Positions 8,054 through 16,837 of a stretch of 64,000 nt of DNA are shown here, piece by piece (within the stretch, counting starts at the first letter, position 1; the number at the start of each line of letters is the position of its first letter). The translations under genes and the position numbers were made by a program. Where the stretch lies: contig NZ_JAAALO010000002.1 of assembly GCF_009908295.1 (NCBI RefSeq), positions 967,490 through 1,031,489 of the forward strand, in the 5' to 3' direction. The stretch comes from Micromonospora rubida. GTDB lineage: Bacteria > Actinomycetota > Actinomycetes > Mycobacteriales > Micromonosporaceae. Below the pieces are notes generated by a model. The model searched no databases. It saw only the letters and a list, made by a program, of their open reading frames with translations, and was not told the DNA's origin.

Positions 8054-9220
8054 ATGCCGTACTACCGCAGCGTCGGCGAGGTGCCCCGGAAGCGGCACAC
8101 CCAGTTCCGGCAGCCCGACGGCACCCTCTACGCGGAGGAACTGGTGGGCCAGGAGGGCTTCTCCTCCGACTCGTCCCTGCTCTACCACCGGTATTCCCCG
8201 ACCGCGATCCTCGCCGCCGAGGAGTACGCCCCGCCGGCCGTCACCCGCGCGCCGAACCTGCCGCTCAAGCCCCGCCACCTGCGCACCCACAAGCTCGACG
8301 GTTCCGGGGCCGACCCGGTGCTCGGCCGGCGGTACCTGCTCGCCAACGACGACGTCCGGATCGCGTACGTGCTCGCCGACCGGCCGTCCCCGCTCTACCG
8401 CAACGCCACCGGCGACGAGTGCCTGTACGTCGAGGCCGGCACACTGCGGGTGGAGTCGCCGTTCGGCGTGCTGGACGCGGTGGCCGGTGACTACGTCGTC
8501 ATCCCCACCTCGACCATCCACCGCCTCGTGCCGACCGGCGACCAGCCCGTCCGGTTGCTGGCCGTCGAGGCCGCCGGGCACATCGGCCCGCCCAAGCGCT
8601 ACCTGTCGGTGCGGGGCCAGTTCCTGGAGCACTCGCCGTTCTGCGAGCGGGACGTCCGGGGGCCGGACGCGCCGTTGCAGGTCGACGGGACCGACGTCGA
8701 AGTGCTGGTCCGGCACCACGCCGGGTGGACCCGGTACGTCTACGCAAACCACCCGTTCGACGTGGTCGGCTGGGACGGGCACCTCTACCCGTGGGCGTTC
8801 TCCATCCACGACTTCGAGCCGATCACCGGCCGGATCCACCAGCCGCCGCCCGTGCACCAGACGTTCGAGGGCCCGAACTTCGTGATCTGCTCCTTCGTGC
8901 CGCGCAAGGTCGACTACCACCCCGACGCCATCCCGGTCCCCTACAACCACCACAACGTCGACTCCGACGAGATGCTCTTCTACACCGGCGGCAACTACGA
9001 GGCCCGGCGCGGCTCCGGCATCGAGCAGGGCTCGATCTCGCTGCACCCGTCCGGCTTCACCCACGGCCCCCAGCCGGGTGCCGCCGAGCGGTCGATCGGC
9101 GCCGACTTCTTCGACGAGCTGGCCGTCATGGTCGACACGTTCCGTCCCCTCGACCTGTGCGAGGCGGCGACCGAGTGCGAGGACCCGGGCTACGCCTGGA
9201 GCTGGGCCCGCCGCGGCTAG
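8054..9220 (+). CDS. hmgA: homogentisate 1,2-dioxygenase
   Basis: A 388-residue ring-cleaving Fe(II) dioxygenase turning homogentisate into maleylacetoacetate. The start is the ATG at 8054, preceded by GGGAGG at ideal spacing. Iron-site motifs appear in the C-terminal half: YNHHNVDSDEMLFYTGGNY (His and Glu) and HPSGFTHGPQPG (His). The cupin-like N-terminal half includes YVEAGTLRVESPFG. It is divergent from the fahA operon and probably co-regulated through the palindrome at 7998-8020. The length is slightly shorter than animal enzymes and normal for actinobacteria. Confidence 0.96.
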   Translation: MPYYRSVGEVPRKRHTQFRQPDGTLYAEELVGQEGFSSDSSLLYHRYSPTAILAAEEYAPPAVTRAPNLPLKPRHLRTHKLDGSGADPVLGRRYLLANDDVRIAYVLADRPSPLYRNATGDECLYVEAGTLRVESPFGVLDAVAGDYVVIPTSTIHRLVPTGDQPVRLLAVEAAGHIGPPKRYLSVRGQFLEHSPFCERDVRGPDAPLQVDGTDVEVLVRHHAGWTRYVYANHPFDVVGWDGHLYPWAFSIHDFEPITGRIHQPPPVHQTFEGPNFVICSFVPRKVDYHPDAIPVPYNHHNVDSDEMLFYTGGNYEARRGSGIEQGSISLHPSGFTHGPQPGAAERSIGADFFDELAVMVDTFRPLDLCEAATECEDPGYAWSWARRG

Positions 9221-9324
9221 GGCCTGACGACTGCGGTCTCGTCCACCCGGCGGGGGCGGCCCGTCGAGGCGCGGTCGGGTGAAGTCGGTGGACCGGCCCG
9301 GCCGGCGTCGGCCATCGTGGCCGG

Positions 9325-10269
9325 ATGAACGGTGACGGCAGGTCGGACGCCGAGCGGCGGGTGTGGGCGGCACTGCCCGCCGACGTACGCGAGGGGCTGG
9401 ACGCCCTGCCGGCCTCGGACCTGACCACGCTCCTGCTCTCCCTGGCCCGGGCGCGGGCCGCGCGGGTGCGGCCGGCTGAGGTGCTGCGCCGCTGGCGGGA
9501 GGACCGTTTCGTACGCCCGGCCGACTGCGACCCGCGCGCGACGGCCGCCGTGCAGACGTTGCTGTGGGACCTGCTGCCCACGGAGGTGGCGCGCGTCGAG
9601 CTGTCCCCCGTCGTGCCGCTGGGCACCTGTGCGGCGGTCACGCCGGGCAGCCAGAACCGGATCGTCACGGCGACCCGCCCGCTCGAGGTCGTCAGCGACC
9701 CCACCAACGCGCTGGCGGTCGAGGCCGCCGACCGGCGGCTTCGCGGGAGCGGGCCGGGCGAGGTGCACCTCGCCGCCGGCCACCGGGTGCAGCGGGCGCA
9801 GCGGTTCGGCCCGGGGATGCAGGCGCACTTCCGCCTCTTCGCCCTGGTGTCCAGCGCCCGCGACACCGGCTCGGGCCGCACGGAGGCCCGGCTGCTGACG
9901 CTGCATCTCGGCTACTGGCAGCGGGTCCTCGCGCGCCTGGTCCCGTCCGCCGCGCCGCGGCTGCGGTTCACCGTCCTCGACTCCCCCGTGGTGCGGGAAC
10001 GCGTCGCCGACACGGTCCGCCCCGCCCTCGCGGCTGGCGGAGTGCCGCTCGTGGAGGAGCCCGACCGCACCCGCGGACGGGGCTACTACGTCGACGCCGC
10101 CCTGCGGATCACCGCGCGGCAGGGCGGCGAGACCGTCGACCTCGGTGACGGCGGGTTCACCACCTGGACGGCCCAGCTCACCAGCGACGCCAAGGAGCGC
10201 TGCCTGACCTCCTGCGTGTCGGTCGACGGCCTCGCCGCCCTCGCCGCCAAGAGCCGCCCTGCGGCCTGA
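9325..10269 (+). CDS. conserved hypothetical protein
   Basis: A 314-residue soluble protein without signal peptide or membrane segment that I do not recognise. A highly ordered central stretch reads VELSPVVPLGTCAAV, then VTPGSQNRIVTATRPLEVV, then SDPTNALAVEAA, and looks like a conserved active or binding site. A later RGRGYYVDAALRI motif resembles, in style only, class II synthetase-type sheets. The ATG is preceded by CATCGT six bases upstream, so a leaderless transcript is possible. It is convergent with the chitinase gene, with a hairpin between them. No function is proposed. Confidence 0.8.
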   Translation: MNGDGRSDAERRVWAALPADVREGLDALPASDLTTLLLSLARARAARVRPAEVLRRWREDRFVRPADCDPRATAAVQTLLWDLLPTEVARVELSPVVPLGTCAAVTPGSQNRIVTATRPLEVVSDPTNALAVEAADRRLRGSGPGEVHLAAGHRVQRAQRFGPGMQAHFRLFALVSSARDTGSGRTEARLLTLHLGYWQRVLARLVPSAAPRLRFTVLDSPVVRERVADTVRPALAAGGVPLVEEPDRTRGRGYYVDAALRITARQGGETVDLGDGGFTTWTAQLTSDAKERCLTSCVSVDGLAALAAKSRPAA

Positions 10270-10340
10270 CGGCCCGAGCCGAGGCGGCAGGCACGCCCGG
10301 CTCGCGCTCACCGGTCGCGAGGGGCCGGCTGTCGCCTCTG

Positions 10341-10370
10341 CCGGCCGCCACCACTGGGGGCGGCGGCCGG
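10341..10370. terminator. bidirectional hairpin terminator
   Basis: Inverted repeat CCGGCCGCC / GGCGGCCGG with a 12-base loop, in the gap between the convergent hypothetical gene and the chitinase gene. Confidence 0.65.
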
Positions 10371-10403
10371 CGATGGGTCAGAACGTCATCTTCGGGCTCC
10401 GGG

Positions 10404-11963
10404 TCAGGGCAGCGCCTTGAGGAACGGGCCGTGGCTGAGCCGGAACTCCCAGGAGTAGTACCGGTCCCAGTTGATCGACCAGGTCATCAGGCCCCGGAAG
10501 GCGGGGTTGGTCCCGCTGCGCGGGGCGTAGCCGCCGCAGTTCTGGCCCTTGACCAGGCAGGTCACCGCCTGTTGCACGCCTGCGGGGGCGAGGTACCCGT
10601 TGCCCGCGCTGGTCGAGGAGGGTGCGCCGAAGGCGACCTGGTCCTCGCGCAGGGCGGGGAAGACGGCGTTGGCGTTCCCGGCCACCGGGAACCCGGTGAG
10701 CAGCATGTCGGTCATCGCGATGTGGAAGTCGGCGCCGCCCATGGTGTGGTACTGGTTGTCCAGCCCGACGATGGGGCCGGAGTTGTAGTCCTGCACGTGC
10801 AGGACGGTGAGGTCGTTGCGCAGCGCGTGGATCACCGGCAGGTACGACCCGGCGCGGGGGTCCTGTCCGCCCCACGGGCCCGACCCGTAGAACTGGTATC
10901 CGAGCTGCACGAAGAACGTCTCCGGGGCCATGGTGAGCACGAAGCCCGCCCCGTAACGCTGCTTGAGGGAGCGGATCGCCGAGATCAGGTTGACCACGAC
11001 CGGCGTGGTGGGGTTGCGGAAGTCGGTGTCCCCGGCGTTGAGGTAGAGGGAGTGGCCCTCGAAGTCGATGTCCAGGCCGTTGAGGCCGTACCGGTCGATG
11101 ATCGCGGAGACCGACCGGACGAAGGTGTCACGGGCGGCGGTGGTGGTGAGCTGCACCTGCCCGTTCTGGCCGCCGATCGAGAGCAGCACCTTCTTGCCCT
11201 GCTGCTGCTTGGCCCGGATCGCCGCGGTGAACTCCGCCTCGGTCTCGACGCCCGGGCACTCGGTGACGGGGCAGAGTTGGAAGCGGATGTCGCCGGAGGT
11301 GACCGAGGTGGGTTCGCCGAAGGCGAGGTTGACGACGTCCCAGTCGGCGGGCACGTCGGCCATCCGCAGGTACCCCGCGCCGTTGCCGAAGCTGGCGTGC
11401 AGGTAGCCGATCAGCGCGTGCTTGGGCAGGCCGCCTACGGGCGGGGTGGTCGGCGGTGGGGTGGTCGGCGGCGGCGTGGTGGGTGGTGGGGTCGTCGGGG
11501 GCGCGGTGGTGGGCGGCGCGGTGGTCGGGGGCGCGGTGGTCGGTGGGGAGGTGGGCGTGCCGCCGCCGCACGGTGCCCCGTTGAGGGTGCAGTCGGTGGG
11601 GGATCCCGCCCCGGTGGCCAGGAAGCCGAACGAGACCGAGGCGCCGGGGGCGACGGTGCCGTTCCAGGACCGGTTCGTGAAGGTGTGCCGCTGGCCGGCG
11701 CTGCTCACCGTGGCGTCCCAGTACGAGCCGAGCGTCGTGCCGGTCGGCAGCGTGAAGGCGACCTGCCATCCGGTGACGGTGCCCGGCCCGCCGTTGGTGA
11801 TGGTGAAGCGGCCCTCCCACCCGGTTCCCCAGTCGGAGGTCCTGGTGAAGGCGGCCGTGGGGCCGGCGGCCTGGGCCGGGGTCGCGAGGGTCAGGGTCGC
11901 TGCGGCGGCGGTGGCGAGGGCCGCCAGGACGGCCAGGAGCGATGTTCGGGGACTGCGCTGCAT
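10404..11963 (-). CDS. secreted GH18 chitinase with N-terminal CBM2
   Basis: A 519-residue secreted enzyme hydrolysing chitin. Residues 1-33 are a signal peptide ending ATPAQAA. Residues 34-130 are a carbohydrate-binding module of family 2 with the expected aromatic residues (SDWGTGWEG, TGWQVAF, WDATVSS, NRSWNG). A Pro/Thr linker of repeated PPTT units covers about 138-176. A GH18 catalytic domain follows from KHALIGYLHASFGNG. The catalytic stretch is GLNGLDIDFEG, with the acid Glu near residue 302; the first Asp of the usual DxxDxDxE is Asn here. The upstream region 12000-12060 is AT-rich compared with the rest and probably holds the promoter. Confidence 0.93.
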   Translation of the reverse strand: MQRSPRTSLLAVLAALATAAAATLTLATPAQAAGPTAAFTRTSDWGTGWEGRFTITNGGPGTVTGWQVAFTLPTGTTLGSYWDATVSSAGQRHTFTNRSWNGTVAPGASVSFGFLATGAGSPTDCTLNGAPCGGGTPTSPPTTAPPTTAPPTTAPPTTPPPTTPPPTTPPPTTPPVGGLPKHALIGYLHASFGNGAGYLRMADVPADWDVVNLAFGEPTSVTSGDIRFQLCPVTECPGVETEAEFTAAIRAKQQQGKKVLLSIGGQNGQVQLTTTAARDTFVRSVSAIIDRYGLNGLDIDFEGHSLYLNAGDTDFRNPTTPVVVNLISAIRSLKQRYGAGFVLTMAPETFFVQLGYQFYGSGPWGGQDPRAGSYLPVIHALRNDLTVLHVQDYNSGPIVGLDNQYHTMGGADFHIAMTDMLLTGFPVAGNANAVFPALREDQVAFGAPSSTSAGNGYLAPAGVQQAVTCLVKGQNCGGYAPRSGTNPAFRGLMTWSINWDRYYSWEFRLSHGPFLKALP

Positions 11964-12109
11964 CCGGTCCTCCCGGTAGGGGATCGCCCCGCCGGAAGCG
12001 TATCGACGGGTGGCTAATTATTAGGTTTGTTAACTGTAAATGTCCAGAGCTGGTCCGCAACGAGGTCCGGTCGTCGTGCCGGATCCGCGCCGACAAGCAA
12101 CAGGGGGAC

Positions 12110-12175
12110 GCCGGCCCGCCGGCCACGGCCTCTCCGACAGGCGGTCGGCAAGGCCGGCCCGCCGGCCACGGCCTC
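12110..12175. repeat. 23-bp direct repeat downstream of the TPR gene
   Basis: Two identical copies of a 23-bp GC-rich sequence beginning GCCGGCCCGCCGGCC, at 12110-12132 and 12153-12175, start points 43 bases apart. The second copy just reaches the stop codon of the TPR gene. Each copy contains the palindrome GGCCGGCGGGCC-like core, so it may also form hairpins and act as a terminator. Confidence 0.7.
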
Positions 12176-13268
12176 AGCGCACGGTACGGGAGAACACGGC
12201 CAACTCGGCCACGGCGGTGACGACGATCGTCAGCACCAGCGGCCAGGGCGTGCCGACCACCGCGTAGAGCACGAGCAGCACCGGCGCGGCGGCCACCCCG
12301 TACACGGCGAGGGCCAGCGACCGATCCGAGCGCAGCAGGCCCGGCAGCACGGTACGGGTCAGCCCCGGCACCCGCGCCGCGAGCAGCCAGCCCACCAACG
12401 CCCCGCTCAGCGCCACCAGCACCGCGAGGAAGCGGGACGGGCCGGCCGCGCCGGCCGCCGCGATCGCCACCAGGACGGTTCCCACGAGCGACCAGCCCGC
12501 CCCGTACAGCACCAGGCGGCGCAGCTCATCGCTGACGCCCCGGCGCGGGTCGGCTCCGTCCTGACGCGGGCCGGCTCCGTCCTGACGCGGATCGGTCTCG
12601 CCCCGACGTGGGTCGGCTCCGCCCCGGCTCGCGTCGGACGGCGCTGGGGTGAACGAAGCGGCCTCGGCCAGTTCCGCCAGCGCCTCGGCGTACCGGCGCC
12701 GCTCCAGCCGGACGATGCCCGGCTCGTCGCCGGCCCCGGCCAGCTCCGGGTCGAGCCGCAGCGCCTCCCGGTACGCCCGTTCGGCCAGGTCGTAGAGCCG
12801 CAGGCGGCCGGCGACCAGGGCGAGGACGAGGTGCCCCGGTGGCTCCCCCGGGGCCAACTCCACGCCCCGCCAGGCCGCGTTGAGGGCCGCCTGCCCGCCG
12901 CGCGAGCCGGACAGGATCGCGGCGGCGCTGCGCTGGGCGTACGCGTCGGCGGGACCGACGGCGAGGAGCCGGTCGGCGGTGCTCGCCGACTCGGCGTACT
13001 CGCCCAGGTCGGCCAGCGCCAGCCCGCGCACCACCAGCGGGTCGACCGCGTCCGGGGCGACGGCCAGGGCGGCGTCGGCGGCGTCGCGCGCCTCGGCGGG
13101 CCGCCCGGCGGCGAGGTGCACGCGGCCGAGGGTGGTCAGCGCGGTGGCGTTCGCCGGCTCCAGGGCCAGCGCGAAGCCGACCTCGCCGACGGCCTCGTCG
13201 TACCGGCCGAGGTCGGCCATGAGCTGGGCGCGCTGGAGGTACCCCTCGGCGGTGGCGTCGCTGGACAT
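12174..13268 (-). CDS. tetratricopeptide repeat protein with C-terminal membrane domain
   Basis: A 364-residue protein. Residues 1-210 carry TPR-like helical repeats (YLQRAQLMADLGRYDEAVGEV, ALTTLGRVHLAAGRPAEARDAADAAL, AERAYREALRLDPEL). Residues about 216-246 are a charged linker made of four seven-residue units (GADPRRG type). Four hydrophobic segments follow from about 250 to 355. The TPR part is probably a cytoplasmic interaction platform anchored by the membrane domain. It follows ispF by 7 bases, so it belongs to the carD-ispD-ispF transcript. Function is unknown. Confidence 0.8.
   Translation of the reverse strand: MSSDATAEGYLQRAQLMADLGRYDEAVGEVGFALALEPANATALTTLGRVHLAAGRPAEARDAADAALAVAPDAVDPLVVRGLALADLGEYAESASTADRLLAVGPADAYAQRSAAAILSGSRGGQAALNAAWRGVELAPGEPPGHLVLALVAGRLRLYDLAERAYREALRLDPELAGAGDEPGIVRLERRRYAEALAELAEAASFTPAPSDASRGGADPRRGETDPRQDGAGPRQDGADPRRGVSDELRRLVLYGAGWSLVGTVLVAIAAAGAAGPSRFLAVLVALSGALVGWLLAARVPGLTRTVLPGLLRSDRSLALAVYGVAAAPVLLVLYAVVGTPWPLVLTIVVTAVAELAVFSRTVR
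12544..12627 (-). repeat. 4 x 21-bp tandem repeat encoding the TPR protein linker
   Basis: Four imperfect 21-bp units, the first starting CGCGGGTCGGCTCCG on the plus strand. They encode seven-residue units such as GADPRRG and GAGPRQD. This is an in-frame coding minisatellite whose copy number could vary. Confidence 0.75.
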
Positions 13269-13275
13269 CGCGGGA

Positions 13276-13758
13276 CTAGGCGGTAGGGGCCTGGTGGACC
13301 AGGGCGACCGCGATCCCGGTCAACCCCTCGCCGCGCCCGGTGAAGCCCAGCCCGTCGGTGGTGGCTGCGGAGACGGTGACGGGGGCACCGACCGCCTCGG
13401 ACAGCACCGCCTCGGCCTCGGCCCGGCGCGGCCCGATCTTCGGGCGGTTGCCGATCACCTGCACCGAGACGTTGCCGATCTGGAAGCCGGCCGCCCGGAC
13501 CCGACGGGCGCTCTCGGTCAGCAGCGCCACCCCCGACGCGCCCGCCCACTCCGGCTCGGCCACCCCGAAGTTCGACCCGAGGTCGCCCAGCCCGGCGGCG
13601 GACAGCAGCGCGTTGCAGGCCGCGTGCGCGGCCACGTCGGCGTCGGAGTGACCGGCCAGGCCGTCCTGGTCGGGCCAGTGCAGGCCGGCCACCCAGCAGG
13701 GCCGGCCGGCCTCGAACGCGTGCACGTCGGTGCCGACGGCCACCCGAGGAACGATCAT
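13276..13758 (-). CDS. ispF: 2-C-methyl-D-erythritol 2,4-cyclodiphosphate synthase
   Basis: A 160-residue enzyme of the non-mevalonate isoprenoid pathway that closes the cyclodiphosphate ring. The metal-binding motif GTDVHAF (Asp and His), the SDADVAAHA stretch and the C-terminal [13 protein letters not shown] signature are present. The length is typical. The ATG at 13758 overlaps the stop of a seven-residue mini-ORF that starts inside the ispD stop, so translation is probably chained from ispD. Its product supplies isoprenoids; the prenyltransferase at 18.9 kb would be one consumer. Confidence 0.95.
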   Translation of the reverse strand: MIVPRVAVGTDVHAFEAGRPCWVAGLHWPDQDGLAGHSDADVAAHAACNALLSAAGLGDLGSNFGVAEPEWAGASGVALLTESARRVRAAGFQIGNVSVQVIGNRPKIGPRRAEAEAVLSEAVGAPVTVSAATTDGLGFTGRGEGLTGIAVALVHQAPTA

Positions 13759-13778
13759 GCGCCGAGGGTACGCGTCAC
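13755..13778 (-). other. bridging mini-ORF ispD-ispF (7 residues)
   Basis: GTG start inside the ispD stop (GTGA), six more codons (peptide MTRTLGA), and a TGA overlapping the ispF ATG (ATGA). It bridges a 16-base gap with no free spacer. The peptide is probably not functional; translational coupling is the likely role. Confidence 0.5.
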
Positions 13779-14470
13779 GCGCCCGCGGCCAGCAGGTGCT
13801 CGGCGAGCGCCAGGTCGAACGGGCGGGTGATCTTGAGGGCGTACTCGGAGCCGGGGACGCACACCACCGGAATGCCCTGCTTCTCCACGAGGCCGGCGTC
13901 GTCGGTGAGCGGGTCGCCGGCTGCCGCGTGGGCGGCGGCCAGCACCGACCGGCGGAACCCCTGCGGCGTCTGCACGGCCCGCAGGGCGGACCGGTCCACG
14001 GTGCCGAGGACCACCTCGCCGGTGCCGACCTCCTTGATCGTGTCGACCACGGGGAGGACGGGGATCACCGCGTCGTGCCCGGAGCGGACCGCCCCGGCCA
14101 CCGACTCGACCAGCTCAGGCGGGGTCAGGGCGCGGGCCGCGTCGTGCACCAGCACGATCCCCGGGCCGGCGGGGACGGCCGCGAGCGCGGCGGCCACCGA
14201 CGCCTGCCGTTCCGCCCCGCCGGGGACGACCAGCACCGGGGCGACCGGCGCGAGGAGCCGGCGGACCGCCTCGACCTCCCCGGCGGGGGCAGCCACCACG
14301 ATGGTGTGCACGGACCCGGCGGCGGCGATCCGACGGACCGCGTGCACGAGCAGCGGCTCCCCGGAGAGCAGGCGCAGGGCCTTCGGGGCGCCCGGGCCGA
14401 GCCGTACGCCGGCACCGGCCGCAGGCACGAGGACCGCGACGTCACCGCGCGGATTGAGCTGCGCGGTCAC
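13775..14470 (-). CDS. ispD: 2-C-methyl-D-erythritol 4-phosphate cytidylyltransferase
   Basis: A 231-residue nucleotidyltransferase making CDP-methylerythritol. Motifs are [13 protein letters not shown] with the following PKALRLL (CTP binding), [11 protein letters not shown] and QTPQGFRR. It starts with GTG. It sits downstream of carD and upstream of ispF, an arrangement common in actinobacteria. The carD stop is TAG, so no overlapping coupling exists at that junction. Confidence 0.95.
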   Translation of the reverse strand: MTAQLNPRGDVAVLVPAAGAGVRLGPGAPKALRLLSGEPLLVHAVRRIAAAGSVHTIVVAAPAGEVEAVRRLLAPVAPVLVVPGGAERQASVAAALAAVPAGPGIVLVHDAARALTPPELVESVAGAVRSGHDAVIPVLPVVDTIKEVGTGEVVLGTVDRSALRAVQTPQGFRRSVLAAAHAAAGDPLTDDAGLVEKQGIPVVCVPGSEYALKITRPFDLALAEHLLAAGA

Positions 14471-14524
14471 GTCGCGGTCCTCGGGTTTCTTCGCTGCGGG
14501 GTGGGTACGACGATGCTGTGCGGA

Positions 14525-15010
14525 CTAGCCCTCGGTCAGCACCTTGTCGAGCAGCGTCTCCGCCTCGTCCTTGGTGCTCTTCTCGGCCAGCGCGACCTCG
14601 CCGACGAGAATGTCGCGGGCCTTGGCGAGCATGCGCTTCTCGCCCGCGGACAGGCCCCGCTCCCGCTCCCGACGCCACAGGTCGCGGACGACCTCGGCCA
14701 CCTTCAGCGGGTTGCCGGAGGCCAGCTTCTCCAGATTCGCCTTGTAACGCCGCGACCAGTTGGTCGGCTCCTCGGTGTGCGGAGCCCGGAGAACGTCGAA
14801 GACCTTGCCGAGGCCCTCTTCGCCGACCACCTCACGCACGCCCACGATCTCGGCGTTCTCAGCGGGCACCCGGACCGTCAGGTCACCCTGCGCGACCCGC
14901 AGGACGAGGTACTCCCTGGGCTCGCCCTTGATGACCCGAGTCTCGATTGCCTCGATGAGTGCGGCCCCGTGGTGGGGGTAAACAACGGTCTCGCCGACAC
15001 TGAAAACCAT
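14525..15010 (-). CDS. carD: CarD-family RNA polymerase-binding regulator
   Basis: A 161-residue protein with an N-terminal RNAP-interacting domain ([23 protein letters not shown]) and a helical C-terminal DNA-binding domain with the conserved Trp in [15 protein letters not shown]. CarD stabilises open complexes at rRNA and other promoters in actinobacteria and is usually essential. It has a good ribosome site (GAAAGGGG) and a -10-like TACCCT upstream. It probably heads the carD-ispD-ispF-TPR operon. Confidence 0.96.
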   Translation of the reverse strand: MVFSVGETVVYPHHGAALIEAIETRVIKGEPREYLVLRVAQGDLTVRVPAENAEIVGVREVVGEEGLGKVFDVLRAPHTEEPTNWSRRYKANLEKLASGNPLKVAEVVRDLWRRERERGLSAGEKRMLAKARDILVGEVALAEKSTKDEAETLLDKVLTEG

Positions 15011-15037
15011 AGGTTCGAAACCCCTTTCGCTGTGTCT

Positions 15038-15043
15038 AGGGTA
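15038..15043 (-). promoter_or_regulatory. -10 element (TACCCT) for carD
   Basis: TACCCT on the minus strand, 27 bases before the carD ATG, followed by GAAAGGGG as ribosome site. The -35 region is not obvious. Confidence 0.35.
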
Positions 15044-15239
15044 ACACGCTCAGGCACCGATGTCCCACCGCTGTCCTGACCGTTGGCGCAGCTCAGGGGC
15101 CCTGTGAGAGGTCTTTCTTCAGCTTGACAGGCGGCCAAACCGATGGTCTGAACACGCTCCGTAATCAACATGTGACCCCCGGGTGGGGGGTGGCGGAGCG
15201 TGGATTTATGGGCGATGCGCTCTTTCCATGGTAGCCCGG

Positions 15240-15285
15240 CCGCACCAGCCCCGCTGAGGTGTAGCGGGAGGAGGGGCCGGTGCGG
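15240..15285 (+). promoter_or_regulatory. nested hairpin in the carD / membrane thioredoxin-like intergenic region
   Basis: Outer arms CCGCACCAGCCCC (15240-15252) and GGGGCCGGTGCGG (15273-15285) pair over 13 positions with one mismatch, and the loop contains a small inner stem GCT/AGC. It lies about 50 bases before the plus-strand ATG at 15338 in a 327-base gene-free interval. It could be a structured 5' leader of that gene or a transcription stop. I see no match to a known riboswitch class. The rest of 15011-15337 shows only promoter-like sequence. Confidence 0.4.
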
Positions 15286-15337
15286 GACCCTTGAGGCGAA
15301 CCGCTGTCCGCACACCGAACCGGTTCGAGGGGGTCCG

Positions 15338-16069
15338 ATGGGCATGCCCGACGCAGATGGTCACGGCCCCGCCGAAGGGCTCCCCGGCCTGCCGCCGGAG
15401 TGGGGTCGGGTGGTAGTGCCGGACGACGCGTCCGCGCTGGCCGAGGAGGCTGCACAGGTCCGGCGCGAGCTGCGCCCGCGGGTCGCCCGGAACCGGTGGC
15501 GGCAGGTGCTCGGCCTGGCCGTCCCGAGGGAGGGCCGACCACCACTCGGCCTGCCGCTGCTGATGCTGCTGGTGGCGTTGCTCACCACCGCCGCCGGGCT
15601 GTTCGCCGTCACCTGGCCCCGCCCGCCCCGCTCAGGCGACCACCCCACCGTCGTGCCGTACCCGACGGCCACCGACCTGACCGGTCGCGTACTGCCGGCC
15701 CTGGAACTGGTCGACGCCGACGACTCGATCGTGTCGTTACGCGCGCTGCTCCCCGCGGTGATCATCCTGGTCGACGCCTGCCCCTGCCCCGACCGGGTGG
15801 CCGAGGCCGCCGCGCTCGCGCCGCCGGGGGTCACCGTGGTCACCGTTTACGGCACCCGCGCACTGCGTCCCAGTCCGGTGCCCGCCGGCGCGACCGTGCG
15901 CCCACTCGCCGATCCGGGCGGCGGGCTGCGTGCGTTCCTACGCGTGCCGCCCCGCCCCGGCACCGCCACCGCGCTGCTGGTCGGCCGCACCGGCAACCCG
16001 GTCCGGCTGATCTCGGAGCTGCGCTCCGTCGACGACTACCGCGCCGACCTGGCCAGCCTCGGCGCCTGA
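15338..16069 (+). CDS. membrane-anchored thioredoxin-like hypothetical protein
   Basis: A 243-residue protein with a cytoplasmic N-terminus, one membrane segment near residues 70-92 (LGLPLLMLLVALLTTAAGLFAV), and an extracytoplasmic domain. That domain has a thioredoxin-like rhythm: TGRVLPALELVDADDSIVSL, then VIILVDACPCPDR in the position of the active site. CPC is an atypical spacing (CxC), so thioredoxin activity is uncertain. I chose the ATG at 15338 because GAGGGG precedes it; the frame is open earlier. It is convergent with the next gene, 13 bases away. Confidence 0.75.
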   Translation: MGMPDADGHGPAEGLPGLPPEWGRVVVPDDASALAEEAAQVRRELRPRVARNRWRQVLGLAVPREGRPPLGLPLLMLLVALLTTAAGLFAVTWPRPPRSGDHPTVVPYPTATDLTGRVLPALELVDADDSIVSLRALLPAVIILVDACPCPDRVAEAAALAPPGVTVVTVYGTRALRPSPVPAGATVRPLADPGGGLRAFLRVPPRPGTATALLVGRTGNPVRLISELRSVDDYRADLASLGA

Positions 16070-16082
16070 CCCCGTCGGCCGA

Positions 16083-16760
16083 TCAGAACGCCAGGGCCGC
16101 CACCCGGGCGTCGGCCACAATCGGGGCGATTCCCCGGGCGGCGGCGGCCAGCTCGATCCGGATCGGGCCGTTCCCGCGGCTCAGCCACGCCGTGGCGAGC
16201 GAACCGTCGCAGGTCGCCCGGTGGCTGTCACGGTGGCCGGAGCGGACGGTCACCAGCAGGAGCTGCCCCGGACCGACGCACCGGTACTGGACCAGGTGCG
16301 CCCGCGTGGCGGCCATGACGACCCGTCGCTGCGGGGACTGGCCGGGGTGCAGCGTCAGCCGGGCCTGCCAGACCGTCCCGATCAACCCGCCGAGCCCGCC
16401 GTCGGGGTCCTCGCCGGAGCCGGTGCCCACGTCGTACCGCTCGACCACCCGCCCGGTGGCCGGATCGAGGACGACGACGCCGGAGGTCACCCGGCCGGTC
16501 GGGCCGACGGTGATGGTCAGCGCCCTGTCGCTCCGGGGCACCCGGCCCAGGTCGCCGGACGTCGCCCCGGACCCGGTGCGCCGGGCCCCGTCACCGGGAC
16601 CGCGTCGCTCGTCGGCCCCGGACGCCGCGGCGGGGCCGCCGGCCGGACCGACCGCCGGGGCCACGGCCCGCCACCATCCGGCACCGGCGGCCACGACGAG
16701 GACGCCCAGCAGGGCGAGCCCTCCGCCCCGGAGCCGGTCAACCACGTCGCCGCCCACCAC
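16083..16760 (-). CDS. hypothetical single-pass membrane protein
   Basis: A 225-residue protein starting at GTG 16760. There is one membrane segment at about residues 11-28, an Ala/Gly/Arg-rich spacer, and a C-terminal extracytoplasmic domain of beta character (RALTITVGPTGRVTSGVVVLDPATG, RRVVMAATRAHLVQYRCVGPGQLLLVTV). Two cysteines in the domain could form a disulfide. No domain is recognised and no link to the adjacent polyketide synthase can be shown. Confidence 0.65.
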   Translation of the reverse strand: MVGGDVVDRLRGGGLALLGVLVVAAGAGWWRAVAPAVGPAGGPAAASGADERRGPGDGARRTGSGATSGDLGRVPRSDRALTITVGPTGRVTSGVVVLDPATGRVVERYDVGTGSGEDPDGGLGGLIGTVWQARLTLHPGQSPQRRVVMAATRAHLVQYRCVGPGQLLLVTVRSGHRDSHRATCDGSLATAWLSRGNGPIRIELAAAARGIAPIVADARVAALAF

Positions 16761-16837
16761 GCGGTCGAGCCTAGCCACCCGGCACCGGTCCCGCCGCCCG
16801 CGAGACCCGGCCAGAAGCCTCCAGGGGGGCGGCCCGG

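Noticed and set aside
5900..9373. Very long open frame on the minus strand covering fahA, the unknown gene and hmgA
   Set aside because: Only the last 398 codons (fahA) show family sequence; the rest is the antisense shadow of hmgA and an out-of-frame reading of the 7093-7959 gene, common in high-GC DNA.
12174..12627. CRISPR-like array from the 21-bp units in the TPR gene
   Set aside because: Units are contiguous, in frame and without spacers; they encode a linker.
15290..15340. tRNA-like fragment (GGTTCGAGGGGGTCC) before the thioredoxin-like gene
   Set aside because: No cloverleaf could be drawn: no matching acceptor, D or anticodon arms; the GAGGGG is the ribosome site.
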